From Methanolinea_A sp964431125 (GTDB lineage Archaea; Halobacteriota; Methanomicrobia; Methanomicrobiales; Methanospirillaceae), in contig CAYSII010000001.1 of assembly GCA_964431125.1 (NCBI GenBank), positions 124,001 to 188,000 of the forward strand: DNA of 64,000 bases, read 5' to 3'. Made by a program: the position numbers and the translations under genes. Positions 44,162 through 52,813 of the stretch are shown here, piece after piece (the stretch's first letter is position 1; every line of letters starts with the position of its first letter). Below the pieces are notes generated by a model. The model saw only the letters and a program-made list of their open reading frames with translations. It searched no databases and was not told the DNA's origin.

Positions 44162-45340
44162 ATGAAAATGTTTTTCATAGGGTTTGGCCAGGCGGGCGGC
44201 AAGATCGTGGACATGTTCCTTGAACAGGACAGGAAGATCGGCAGGAACAGTTTCAGGGGGATAGCAGTCAATACAGCCCGGACTGATCTCATGGGCCTCA
44301 AACACATCGATATGAAAGACCGGATTCTCATCGGTCAGACCGTTGTCAAGGGACATGGGGTCGGGACGGACAATGCTGCCGGTGCACGGATCACCATGGA
44401 CGAGATCGACAGTATCGTGAGCGGCATCGACAGGAGAGGGACCCATGACGTCGATGCATTCATGATTGTTGCCGGTCTCGGTGGAGGGACTGGGTCAGGA
44501 GGAACACCTGTCCTTGCCCGTGCCTTAAAGAAGATATACCGGGAACCTGTCTATGTCCTTGGCATTCTTCCCGCTCCCGAGGAAGGACGTCTTTATTCCT
44601 TCAATGCAGCCCGGAGTCTTACAACCCTGATAAAGGAGGCGGACAATACATTCATCTTTGATAACAGCGCGTGGAAGAACGAGGGGGAAAGCATTAAATC
44701 TGCTTTTTCCCGGCTGAATGATGAGATTGTACGCCGATTTGGTGTTCTCTTCCGTGCCGGCGAGGTCGGTCCCGCCGGGGTCGGAGAGATGGTCGTTGAC
44801 TCGAGTGAGATCATCAACACGCTCCGGGGTGGAGGGATCACATCGGTCGGCTATGCAATCACTGAAGTCGTCACTCGGAAGTCGAAACCCTCTGTCAGTA
44901 CGCTCATCGACGGAATCAAGGGGACAATCCGGAAGAGAGAAGCGACAGAAGAGGTTCTGCTCGGGGAAGACCGTACTGCAAAAATCATATCCCTTGTTCG
45001 GAGAGCCATGCTGGGGAGGCTGACCTTCCCCTGCGATTACAGCACTGCTGAAAGAGCCCTCGTTCTTGTTGCCGGCCCTCCGGACGAACTCGACCGGAAG
45101 GGGATCGAGAAAGCAAAGAGCTGGGTCGAGGAGAACATTGCGGGTGTTGAGGTTCGTGGAGGTGATTACCCCGTGAACAGCAACTATGTTGCAGCCGTCG
45201 TGGTACTTGCCACGGTAGGTAGCGCCCCGCGTATCAAGGAACTCATGGATATTGCCCGGACCACCAAGGAAGACGTGGCGAAATCCCAGGAGAGAAAGCC
45301 CATTACGTTTGACGAAGAGATAGAACCACTGTTTGAGTGA
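44162..45340 (+). CDS. cetZ: CetZ, tubulin/FtsZ-family cytoskeletal GTPase
   Basis: 392 residues. The tubulin signature GLGGGTGSGG is at 105-114, with the N-terminal GFGQAGGKIVDMF and a T7-loop-like VVDSSEIINTL. CetZ proteins polymerise at the membrane and shape archaeal cells. ATG 44162 matches the family start KMFFIGFG. It is followed 4 bp later by a membrane coiled-coil protein gene, suggesting a working pair. Confidence 0.9.
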   Translation: MKMFFIGFGQAGGKIVDMFLEQDRKIGRNSFRGIAVNTARTDLMGLKHIDMKDRILIGQTVVKGHGVGTDNAAGARITMDEIDSIVSGIDRRGTHDVDAFMIVAGLGGGTGSGGTPVLARALKKIYREPVYVLGILPAPEEGRLYSFNAARSLTTLIKEADNTFIFDNSAWKNEGESIKSAFSRLNDEIVRRFGVLFRAGEVGPAGVGEMVVDSSEIINTLRGGGITSVGYAITEVVTRKSKPSVSTLIDGIKGTIRKREATEEVLLGEDRTAKIISLVRRAMLGRLTFPCDYSTAERALVLVAGPPDELDRKGIEKAKSWVEENIAGVEVRGGDYPVNSNYVAAVVVLATVGSAPRIKELMDIARTTKEDVAKSQERKPITFDEEIEPLFE

Positions 45341-45344
45341 TACT

Positions 45345-46478
45345 ATGCGCGTGGTATGGACATGTCTGACTGTTCTTTCCCTGTGCCTCCTTGTTCAGGG
45401 CATTTCTGCCATAGCGGTGGGAAACATCGTCATCACACCATCAGGCAGCCTCATTTCAGGCCAGACCCAGGTCAGGGCAACTTTTGTCATCGAGTTTCCG
45501 GCCAGCGGCGGAAAGACCTTTGAAGACTCCAACTCCCTCCAGTTCCTGAGCGAGATGGAGAAACCTGTCTGGACGTATACACTCGTCATTGATGGTATTG
45601 ACAATCCCTCTTCGACAGAAGTGGGGCAGCCTGTAACAATCAGTGGATGGCTCCTCTCGTACCCCTCGAAGAGGGAGGTCACCATGAAGGTGACGATGGA
45701 AGCTACCGCTCCCACCGTGGATGGAACGAGCGAGAAAATTGTCTTTGCAGTCAAAGAACTTGACAGCAAGGGGAAGTCAATTTCCTCGTCCGAGGTTGTA
45801 AAGAAGGCCCTGGTGATCAACCCGGCCCAGATAAAGGAGTCCATCCAGATGGAGAAGGAAAAGCTGGCAACGCTCCGTTCGCAAATCGATTCGGCCGTCA
45901 TGCCAGGCATGGACATCTCTGCCGTCGAGGCAAAATATAATGAGGCAAAGAGCGCCATCGAGAACGCCGGAAGTTCAAGCGATTATGCCCGGGCCCAGAG
46001 TTACCTGAACACGGCAAATTCTGCAATGGAGAGTGCAAAGGCAATTCTTACCGAAATCACCCTTCAAAGAACTATCGATGAGGCGGATGCAAAGGTGCAG
46101 GAGGTCGGGGCACTCATCACGGAGTTCAGGGTCAACAGAAGCATGGGGTCAGATTCCCGGCTTGCACCCATCATGATCACGCATGACAATGCTGCAGGCC
46201 TCGTGTCATCGGCAAGAGACGCACTCTCTGCAAAGGACTATGATCAGGCCCGGAGCAAGGCAGACGAAGCTGCAGCAAAAGCGGAGGAGGCACTGTCCGA
46301 GGCGCTCGAGCTGAAGAGACAGGTCGAATCGAATCCTCTTTCCAGCGCAGGGTCACTTCTTGCAGGAGTCCTCGTTGGTGGCATGGTCGCAGTCATCGCC
46401 GTTGCAGTAATTGCAGTTGTAGCCATTCTGGGATATCTGTTCTACCGCAGGCGGCGGAAATGGGACGAGCTGGGCTGA
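45345..46478 (+). CDS. Exported coiled-coil protein with C-terminal membrane anchor
   Basis: 377 residues: signal peptide (VVWTCLTVLSLCLLVQGISA), a beta-rich domain to about residue 155, a long helical coiled-coil-like region (about 160-330, including ADEAAAKAEEALSEALELKRQ), then a membrane helix (VLVGGMVAVIAVAVIAVVAIL) and a short basic tail RRRRKW in the cytoplasm. No family recognised. ATG 45345 lies 4 bp after cetZ. Confidence 0.75.
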   Translation: MRVVWTCLTVLSLCLLVQGISAIAVGNIVITPSGSLISGQTQVRATFVIEFPASGGKTFEDSNSLQFLSEMEKPVWTYTLVIDGIDNPSSTEVGQPVTISGWLLSYPSKREVTMKVTMEATAPTVDGTSEKIVFAVKELDSKGKSISSSEVVKKALVINPAQIKESIQMEKEKLATLRSQIDSAVMPGMDISAVEAKYNEAKSAIENAGSSSDYARAQSYLNTANSAMESAKAILTEITLQRTIDEADAKVQEVGALITEFRVNRSMGSDSRLAPIMITHDNAAGLVSSARDALSAKDYDQARSKADEAAAKAEEALSEALELKRQVESNPLSSAGSLLAGVLVGGMVAVIAVAVIAVVAILGYLFYRRRRKWDELG

Positions 46479-46785
46479 AATACTTCCCCTCAAATATCAC
46501 CCTTCTTTTTTCCCTAAAGATACGAATCGCGGGCTGCCCGGAGAAGGAACATTGTTAATTTTAGATAGAATCAGGGAACGGAGAGGCCTGACGACCGGAC
46601 TGGCCGTGAGCACCGGTAAGAATCCTGCCTTTCAAACCGTGAGCACCCGCCTCGTCACCACCCGGCAACGGGGGGAAACGCCGGACCGTTGAAGGGTTCT
46701 CACAGATCGCTTTATCAGCCAGGGAGGCGAGAATGAAACGCGACCCGCGAAGGATTTTAATCTCCCGGAAGAAAATTGAAGGACT
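46479..46785. other. Intergenic stretch, possible structured RNA
   Basis: No protein gene is seen. After an AT-rich TTAATTTTAGATA (about 46555-46567) comes a GC-rich segment with two copies of CCGTGAGCACC (near 46605 and 46640) and complementary CGGCAACGGGGGGAAACGCCG elements. This arrangement could be a promoter plus a non-coding RNA. I could not match it to SRP, RNase P or box C/D RNAs. Confidence 0.3.
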
Positions 46786-48435
46786 CTAATCCGGACTCTG
46801 TTCTCTCAACGGAAAGGGAACACCAGGTTTTTCATAAAGACCGGGTTTCGTGAAGACATCGATGTTGATGCTCCCCAGTTTTCCATCCCGGTTTATATAA
46901 TATTCGAATACCCTGTTCTCGTTGTCATAGATGGAGAACCAGTAACAGAGCCGGTATGTCTTCTTATCGTATCCCGGGAGGGAGGGATAACTTGCCTGAT
47001 CATGGGTGATGACCATGTCGGGGTCGCCAGCATAAATCGTTGCCTCATCCACGATCTTGCCGTAGAAGTGCATCTTGTTCCACCCCTCCCCCCGGTAATA
47101 CCATGGAAGCGGCCAGTAGTTCTCCGAGGCGATAACGACAGATTCGGAAGCATCGATAAGATGCATCACGAGCCGGAGATCCTCGGAGTTCTGAACCTGC
47201 ACAATGGGTTCATTGAGATCCCCCGGGACGAATGCAACGTGGAACGTCATCAGGACCAGGAAAGCACATCCTGAAAGGGCAAAGACTGTCTTCTTCTCGC
47301 CCATCAGGTAAACAGAGACAAGGATGGCAGGGAGGAGCTGGTGGATGATCAGCCAGGGCACCTTCTCGCCGATATACGCGTATGCTGCAAGAGCTGCAAG
47401 GAACCAGGAAATACAGAAGGCAAAGAAGAGTTCCTTTCTGTTCCAGGAGACGCGGGGTCGGGGAGGAGGGGGAAGTATTGTGGGAGAGTCGGTTCTGCCA
47501 CGAGCGAACCGGTTCCGGATTGGGATGAGGATACGGGCAATCCCGGACGGGATGGGGTTATGGCGGTCGGCGAACTGGATTAAGGCAAAGATCGCCAGGA
47601 TAAAGATCGGTATCTCGTACAGGAGAAAGAGCAGGATGTAGAAATACCAGGGACCACAGATGCGGCACTGGCCGTGCATTGCTGTCCAGTGCTCATATGC
47701 CTTGAACAGGCCCGTTTCGAGGATCTCGGGATGGACGCCAAATGAGGAGTAAAAGGCGGCCATGACACCGATGGCAACGAGCACGGCGATGGCTGCATCC
47801 CGTATCCATGCCCGGGGAAACGGGATGTCGCGCCGCCAGAGGAGATAGACCAGGAAAACAATGGTGACGAGGAGGAAAAGGGGCATGTCCTCCTTGAGAC
47901 ACATTCCCGCTCCTGCAGCCAGCCCGGCGATGACAGCAAAGGAAATCTTTCCCCTCTCAAGGTAAGCCAGTAATGCGACGAGGAGCAGCACAGAAAAGAA
48001 GAGCTGGAACATGTCATGCCGGAGGAACCGGGAGAAGTAGACGAGGTCCGGGGAAACTGCAACGAAAAGTGCTGCAACGAGGGCCTGGCGCCTGTCAAGG
48101 TATCCCAGGCGATGGATTGCATAGACGAGCGGGACAATTGCTGCCCCAAGGAGGGCAGGGAGGAGCCGTGCAACAGCGTCTGATTGCCCAAGGATGAAGA
48201 ACATTCCTGCAGTGACGTAGTAGAGCAGCGGCCCGTGGTACATCGGGTCGTAGATGTATGTTCCTTTCGTCAGGAGCTCGTAGGAAAACCATGCATGAAT
48301 TGCTTCGTCATGGTGGAATAACTTGAAGTCAAGAAGGGATAGCCGAAGGATTATTGCGAGAAGAAAGATCAGGATAAAAAGACCAGAAAAAGAGAAAAAA
48401 GGCCGGATCCTCTGGATAAAACCGGCTGCGGTCAA
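46786..48435 (-). CDS. Flippase activity-associated protein Agl23
   Basis: 549-residue polytopic membrane protein of the TIGR03663/Agl23 type, related to GT39/ArnT glycosyltransferases. It has FKLFHHDEAIHAWFSYELL and PMYHGPLLYYVTAGMFFILG in the N-terminal part, about 10 membrane helices, and an exported C-terminal domain. Probably involved in N-glycosylation. It follows rps10 by 9 bp and may be read through from the tuf promoter. Confidence 0.87.
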   Translation of the reverse strand: MTAAGFIQRIRPFFSFSGLFILIFLLAIILRLSLLDFKLFHHDEAIHAWFSYELLTKGTYIYDPMYHGPLLYYVTAGMFFILGQSDAVARLLPALLGAAIVPLVYAIHRLGYLDRRQALVAALFVAVSPDLVYFSRFLRHDMFQLFFSVLLLVALLAYLERGKISFAVIAGLAAGAGMCLKEDMPLFLLVTIVFLVYLLWRRDIPFPRAWIRDAAIAVLVAIGVMAAFYSSFGVHPEILETGLFKAYEHWTAMHGQCRICGPWYFYILLFLLYEIPIFILAIFALIQFADRHNPIPSGIARILIPIRNRFARGRTDSPTILPPPPRPRVSWNRKELFFAFCISWFLAALAAYAYIGEKVPWLIIHQLLPAILVSVYLMGEKKTVFALSGCAFLVLMTFHVAFVPGDLNEPIVQVQNSEDLRLVMHLIDASESVVIASENYWPLPWYYRGEGWNKMHFYGKIVDEATIYAGDPDMVITHDQASYPSLPGYDKKTYRLCYWFSIYDNENRVFEYYINRDGKLGSINIDVFTKPGLYEKPGVPFPLREQSPD

Positions 48436-48444
48436 GCCGCTCCC

Positions 48445-48753
48445 TCAGCTTTCCAGAACGATCTCGATACCGATATCCTTGGGAACCTGTGTGCGCATCA
48501 GCTGGCGGAGTGCTCTCTCGTCGGCATCGATATCAATGAGCCTCTTGTGAACTCTCATCTGCCAGCGGTCCCATGTTGCAGTGCCCTCTCCATCCGGGCT
48601 CTTCCTGATGGGAATGACAAGGCGCTTTGTTGGCAATGGAATCGGACCAGCCAGATTCACGCCCGTGCGCTCTGCAATCTCGCGGATGCGATCGCAGACC
48701 ATCTCTATCTTCTTGAAATCCGTTCCAGTCAGGCGAATTCTGGCTTTTTGCAT
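48445..48753 (-). CDS. rps10: Ribosomal protein S10
   Basis: 102 residues, full archaeal length, with RIRLTGTDFKKIEMVCDRIREIA and the C-terminal VPKDIGIEIVLES. Downstream of tuf in the common archaeal order. Confidence 0.97.
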   Translation of the reverse strand: MQKARIRLTGTDFKKIEMVCDRIREIAERTGVNLAGPIPLPTKRLVIPIRKSPDGEGTATWDRWQMRVHKRLIDIDADERALRQLMRTQVPKDIGIEIVLES

Positions 48754-48789
48754 GGTATCTCACCAAAAAGATATGGGTCGGACCTTCCT

Positions 48790-50067
48790 TCACCGCATCT
48801 GCTTGGGTGTGATCGCAATGCACATCCCCGCAGCGATCGTGGATCCCATGTCCCGGATTGCAAACCGGCCGAGCTGGGGGATCTCTTTCACATTCTCGAT
48901 GACCATGGGCTTGGTGGGCTTGACCTGGACAATTGCCGCATCACCAGTCTTGATGAAGGTCGGGTTCTCCTCCTTTGTCTGTCCGGTTCTCGGGTCAAGT
49001 TTCTTCTTGAGCTCGATGAACGTGCACGCCGTCTGCGTGGTGTGGCAGTGGAAAACCGGGGTGTAGCCCACGGTAATGGCACTGGGGTGCTGGAGGACAA
49101 CGATCTGGGCGGTGAACTCGTCTGCCACCGTCGGGGGAGCATCTGCCGGCCCGGTCACGTCTCCGCGGCGGAGATCACCCTTCGCAATACCACGCACGTT
49201 GAAACCGACGTTGTCACCCGGTAAAGCCTGGGGGATCTCCTCGTGGTGCATCTCGATTGATTTAACCTCACCTTCCTTGTTGGCCGGCATGAAGCTGACT
49301 TTCATGCCCTTCTTCATGATGCCGGTCTCCACGCGGCCGACGGGCACGGTCCCGATCCCGCTGATACTGTAAACGTCCTGGATGGGGAGGCGAAGGGGCT
49401 TGTCGATGGGTTTTTCAGGTTCCTTGAGAGTGTCCAGCGCCTCGAGGAGCGTGGGCCCCGTGTACCATGGGGTTTCCGGGCTCTTCTTCGAAATGTTTAT
49501 CCCTGCAAGGGCACTCATGGGGATGAAAAGCGTCTCTGCAGGCTTGTAGCCGACCATCTGCATCAGGGCAGAGAGATCTTTCTTGACCTCCTCGAACCTC
49601 TTCTGGTCGTACTTCACTGCGTCCATCTTGTTGATGGCAACGATGAGCTGACTAATCCCGAGTGTCCGTGCAAGGAACACGTGCTCCTTTGTCTGTTCCA
49701 TGACACCGTCAGGAGCAGCGACAACGAGGATCGCTGCGTCTGCCTGGGAGGCACCGGTGATCATGTTCTTGACGAAGTCCCTGTGACCGGGGCAATCGAC
49801 AACCGTGAAGTAGAACTTGGGGGTATCGAACCGTTTGTGCGCGATATCGATGGTGATACCTCTCTCGCGCTCCTCTTTGAGGTTGTCCATAACCCAGGCG
49901 AATTCGAATGTGGCCTTGCCCTTGGCTTCGGCCTCCTTGCGGTAACCCTCGATGATGTGCGCGGGAACAGTCCCGGTCTCGAACATGAGCCTTCCGACCG
50001 TTGTGGACTTTCCATGGTCGATATGTCCGATGACCGCCAGATTCATGTGAGGCTTTTCTGCTGCCAT
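48790..50067 (-). CDS. tuf: Translation elongation factor 1 alpha
   Basis: 425-residue GTPase that brings aminoacyl-tRNA to the ribosome. G motifs: GHIDHGKST, DCPGHRDF and NKMD. Preceded by GGAGGAATGAC and a TATA box at 50119. Confidence 0.97.
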   Translation of the reverse strand: MAAEKPHMNLAVIGHIDHGKSTTVGRLMFETGTVPAHIIEGYRKEAEAKGKATFEFAWVMDNLKEERERGITIDIAHKRFDTPKFYFTVVDCPGHRDFVKNMITGASQADAAILVVAAPDGVMEQTKEHVFLARTLGISQLIVAINKMDAVKYDQKRFEEVKKDLSALMQMVGYKPAETLFIPMSALAGINISKKSPETPWYTGPTLLEALDTLKEPEKPIDKPLRLPIQDVYSISGIGTVPVGRVETGIMKKGMKVSFMPANKEGEVKSIEMHHEEIPQALPGDNVGFNVRGIAKGDLRRGDVTGPADAPPTVADEFTAQIVVLQHPSAITVGYTPVFHCHTTQTACTFIELKKKLDPRTGQTKEENPTFIKTGDAAIVQVKPTKPMVIENVKEIPQLGRFAIRDMGSTIAAGMCIAITPKQMR

Positions 50068-50118
50068 GTCATTCCTCCGATAAAAATGAGCCTGTCAGAG
50101 TTCAGCCCATTTATTCGA

Positions 50119-50128
50119 GTATAAATTA
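50119..50128 (-). promoter_or_regulatory. TATA box of tuf-rps10
   Basis: AATTTATA on the minus strand about 55 bp before the tuf ATG; the only good box in the gap 50068-50246. Confidence 0.55.
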
Positions 50129-50246
50129 TTGGAAAGGGATACCTATTAATCATTTCGATTGAAGGGATTTGGAAGGATTTCCCGGAAAAAGGAGGGTATT
50201 ATCGACAGAATCATATCGGTGGGAGGATAAAACCCCCTTCTGGACC

Positions 50247-50549
50247 ATGAAGACACTGCAGATACACAAGGATACGGCCGGGAACCGCGCCAATGTTGAC
50301 TGCGTATCAGGTGAAGTTTCAGTTTACCGTTACTGTGCTTTCTGTGAGCACTGCAAGGGTATCTGGGTGGGTCCCCGTCTCTATCCGGCACCACAGGAGA
50401 AGGTGCTCAAAGAGATGAAGAAGGGGACGGTTCCCGATGAGGCACTCCTGACTGCCCAGCTCCAGTTCAACCAGCTCGTACGGGACGGAGTCTCCATCGA
50501 GTGCGGAGATGAAAATAATACGGGGTTTATACCGCGTTATCGCATCTGA
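50247..50549 (+). CDS. Small cysteine-containing protein of unknown function
   Basis: 100 residues from MKTLQIHKDT. The motif YCAFCEHCKG (about 30-39) holds three cysteines spaced like a metal or Fe-S ligand set, with another Cys at 20. No membrane segment. It ends 2 bp from the convergent sulfite-reductase-like gene. Family not recognised. Confidence 0.6.
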   Translation: MKTLQIHKDTAGNRANVDCVSGEVSVYRYCAFCEHCKGIWVGPRLYPAPQEKVLKEMKKGTVPDEALLTAQLQFNQLVRDGVSIECGDENNTGFIPRYRI

Positions 50550-50551
50550 TT

Positions 50552-51436
50552 TTAGTATTTATCCTCGTAAAGGAGAGATGACGGGATCATCTCTCTGATC
50601 TCGGCCTGGAGTTTTTCGAACTGGATATCCTCGAGCTGTTCGGAGAGGAGCCTGCCGCTCCATGCCCTCCTGTATACCCACTGGACGACCTTCTCGACGA
50701 CATCAACAGCTGCCGCGGGCGTCCGTACAACGACGAGCTCGCGACCGATTTGGGGATGCCTCCCTCTCCTACCCCCGACAGAGATCATGTAGTGCTCTCC
50801 GGATGAACGCAGGAGGTTGAAGGGACAGGAACGTATGCATGTCCCGCACTGGACACACTTTGCGGGGTCGAGAACAGAGATGCCTTTCCTGATGGAGATT
50901 GCCCCCTCCTTGCAGTACTCAACGCAGGTCCCGCAGCCTGTACAGAGCCCGGGAGTGCGCAGGGGTGCGATACGACCCACGATACCGATCTCGTTGAGCA
51001 TGGGGCTCGTGCAGGCATTGGGACATGCAGAGATGGCTATCCGTACCTTGACAGGCATCTCCTTTCCAAAAAGACGCTCATCGATCGCCTTTGCGAGGCT
51101 CACGGAATCGATATTTGCAAAGATACAGCGGGAGGTTCCCGGGCAGGCCGTCACGTTGACGACTTCATCCCTCTCCGAACCGACCGGCGTCCCGTTCCGG
51201 TCAAGTGCCCCTGCAATCTCATCGAGGTACGTATGATCGACACCCGGTATCTCGACCGTCTGACGTGTCGTGAGGTGGAGATGGGGAGCCCCGTATTTTT
51301 CTGCAATGGCCGCAAGCCCCCGCAGCATCTCCGGGGTGACCACACCTGCAGGAATGCGGGTGCGGATCGTGCAGTAGTGGGGGTTGCGCTCTGTGATGAC
51401 ACCACCGCGCATGTGGATGGCGATATCCCTGGGCAT
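50552..51436 (-). CDS. Dissimilatory sulfite reductase-like protein (DSR-LP)
   Basis: 294-residue relative of sulfite/nitrite reductases. It carries the siroheme-[4Fe-4S] ligand set C98-x5-C104 and C138-x3-C142 and, inserted near the end, two [4Fe-4S] ferredoxin motifs (C165, 168, 171, 175 and C194, 197, 200, 204). Such short single-repeat proteins are widespread in methanogens, with a role in sulfite or other sulfur/nitrogen chemistry mostly unproven. No F420-binding domain as in Fsr. Confidence 0.85.
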   Translation of the reverse strand: MPRDIAIHMRGGVITERNPHYCTIRTRIPAGVVTPEMLRGLAAIAEKYGAPHLHLTTRQTVEIPGVDHTYLDEIAGALDRNGTPVGSERDEVVNVTACPGTSRCIFANIDSVSLAKAIDERLFGKEMPVKVRIAISACPNACTSPMLNEIGIVGRIAPLRTPGLCTGCGTCVEYCKEGAISIRKGISVLDPAKCVQCGTCIRSCPFNLLRSSGEHYMISVGGRRGRHPQIGRELVVVRTPAAAVDVVEKVVQWVYRRAWSGRLLSEQLEDIQFEKLQAEIREMIPSSLLYEDKY

Positions 51437-51479
51437 GAACTGTATTTCTCACCGGAAGGGAATAAATGCGCGCGTTATG

Positions 51480-52199
51480 CTACCCGAGGATGCAGAGCCC
51501 GGCAAGGATACACGCCCTCGTAATCTCGTTTGCGGCGCCGACCACGTCGCCATTGACTCCTCCAAAGAGACGGCAGGAGATTATCTGGAGGCAGAGGGGG
51601 CAGATGACCATTATTCCTGCGGCAGAGAGAAGTGCGGCAGGCGAAACGGGAAGAAAGACGAGCGGAAGGCAGAGGATTCCAGCAAGCACGGGAAAGTAAG
51701 GCCGCGATCGGGACTGGATCGTGGCATGCAGGCCATCCCTGAAAGGTTTTCCGAACGTGGAGAGGAACGCCATCGAGAACTTTGCCCCGACCTCTGCAAC
51801 GATGAGAGCGACGGGGACAGAGGAGACACTGGCAAGCGATGAGAACGTAACAAGCGTGACCACTGTCGCAAGTGCAAGAGCACCAGTCCCGACCTGCCGG
51901 TCTGTGAGAGCAGAGATCCGCTTCTCGCGTCCGCCATGTGCCATCAGGCCATCCCCGAGGTCCGCGAGGCCATCCAGGTGGTTACACCCCGAGAGAATGA
52001 AGAGGAGACCTGTTCCGAGCGCTGCTGCGAGGAGGGGTGGCTGGATGAAGAACACCCCGGCAGCAGCAATCCCGCCGACAACATATCCTGCAAGGGGATA
52101 CAGCCATGAACGCCCCGCGAATGCCTCAAACTCCCTCGTCCTCCCGAGAGGAAGGACTGTCGTGAACTGGAGGAGGGCGATGACGGAGTTCAGGCACAT
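51480..52199 (-). CDS. cobS: Adenosylcobinamide-GDP ribazoletransferase
   Basis: 239-residue membrane enzyme joining the lower-ligand nucleoside to adenosylcobinamide-GDP, the near-last step of cobamide synthesis. Motifs GCNHLDGLADLGDGLMAHGGREKR and the metal-binding Asp/His residues are clear, with about six helices. ATG 52199 is chosen at MCLNSVIALLQF; overlaps cobZ by 10 bp. Confidence 0.92.
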   Translation of the reverse strand: MCLNSVIALLQFTTVLPLGRTREFEAFAGRSWLYPLAGYVVGGIAAAGVFFIQPPLLAAALGTGLLFILSGCNHLDGLADLGDGLMAHGGREKRISALTDRQVGTGALALATVVTLVTFSSLASVSSVPVALIVAEVGAKFSMAFLSTFGKPFRDGLHATIQSRSRPYFPVLAGILCLPLVFLPVSPAALLSAAGIMVICPLCLQIISCRLFGGVNGDVVGAANEITRACILAGLCILG

Positions 52200-52624
52200 T
52201 CGCTGTAGAACCGTGATGTGCAGCCGGCAATCAGGCCAGCCACCGCATCGTCGAGGAACGGGCCCAGTGAGCGGAGAATGCCCGGTTTCTTCTGGTCGTA
52301 CCGGGTGAACTCGAAACGGGCATATGTTCCTCCGATGCATTCTGCAATCGCCATCCCGATGATCTCATCCGAGAGGAGGAAGACAGGGTCGTCCTTGATC
52401 GGCGAGTCTTCTCTCTTCCAGAAGAGCTCGTCTTCGAGGAGAACGGCTGCAAGCATGAGCGAGGAGACATTGGGATCCTTCAAGGCGCGTTCGATCATGC
52501 TCCCGATCCGTGGCCGTGCCTCGGCAGGGGAGAGCCCGTGCGGGACATAGAGCTCCATCGCGGCATCGAGTATGTTCTCCATCTGGACGCCCTTCTCCTG
52601 CAGCCTGTGAATGATGTCAAACAT
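52190..52624 (-). CDS. cobZ: Alpha-ribazole-phosphate phosphatase CobZ
   Basis: 144 residues resembling archaeal CobZ (described in Methanosarcina), a PgpA-related phosphatase that replaces bacterial CobC. Conserved segments include IGSMIERALKDPNVSSLMLAAVLLEDE and LGPFLDDAVAGLIAG. Overlaps cobS, with which it shares the pathway. ATG 52624 follows GGGTG. Confidence 0.82.
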   Translation of the reverse strand: MFDIIHRLQEKGVQMENILDAAMELYVPHGLSPAEARPRIGSMIERALKDPNVSSLMLAAVLLEDELFWKREDSPIKDDPVFLLSDEIIGMAIAECIGGTYARFEFTRYDQKKPGILRSLGPFLDDAVAGLIAGCTSRFYSECA

Positions 52625-52813
52625 GTGGTGCACCCAGGTCCTTATTTCGGTCCTTCGCGTCCTGGTCGGAAGGTTCCTTCCCGGCGGATGTCTGCGGGGC
52701 CGAACCCTTTCTGCAGCATTTATAGGGTTTTTCCCCATATGAGGTTACCCTTTCTCGAGGAGCCGTTACATTGATGGAAGAGTGGAGGCAACAGATGAAG
52801 GAGTCTCTGGTGC

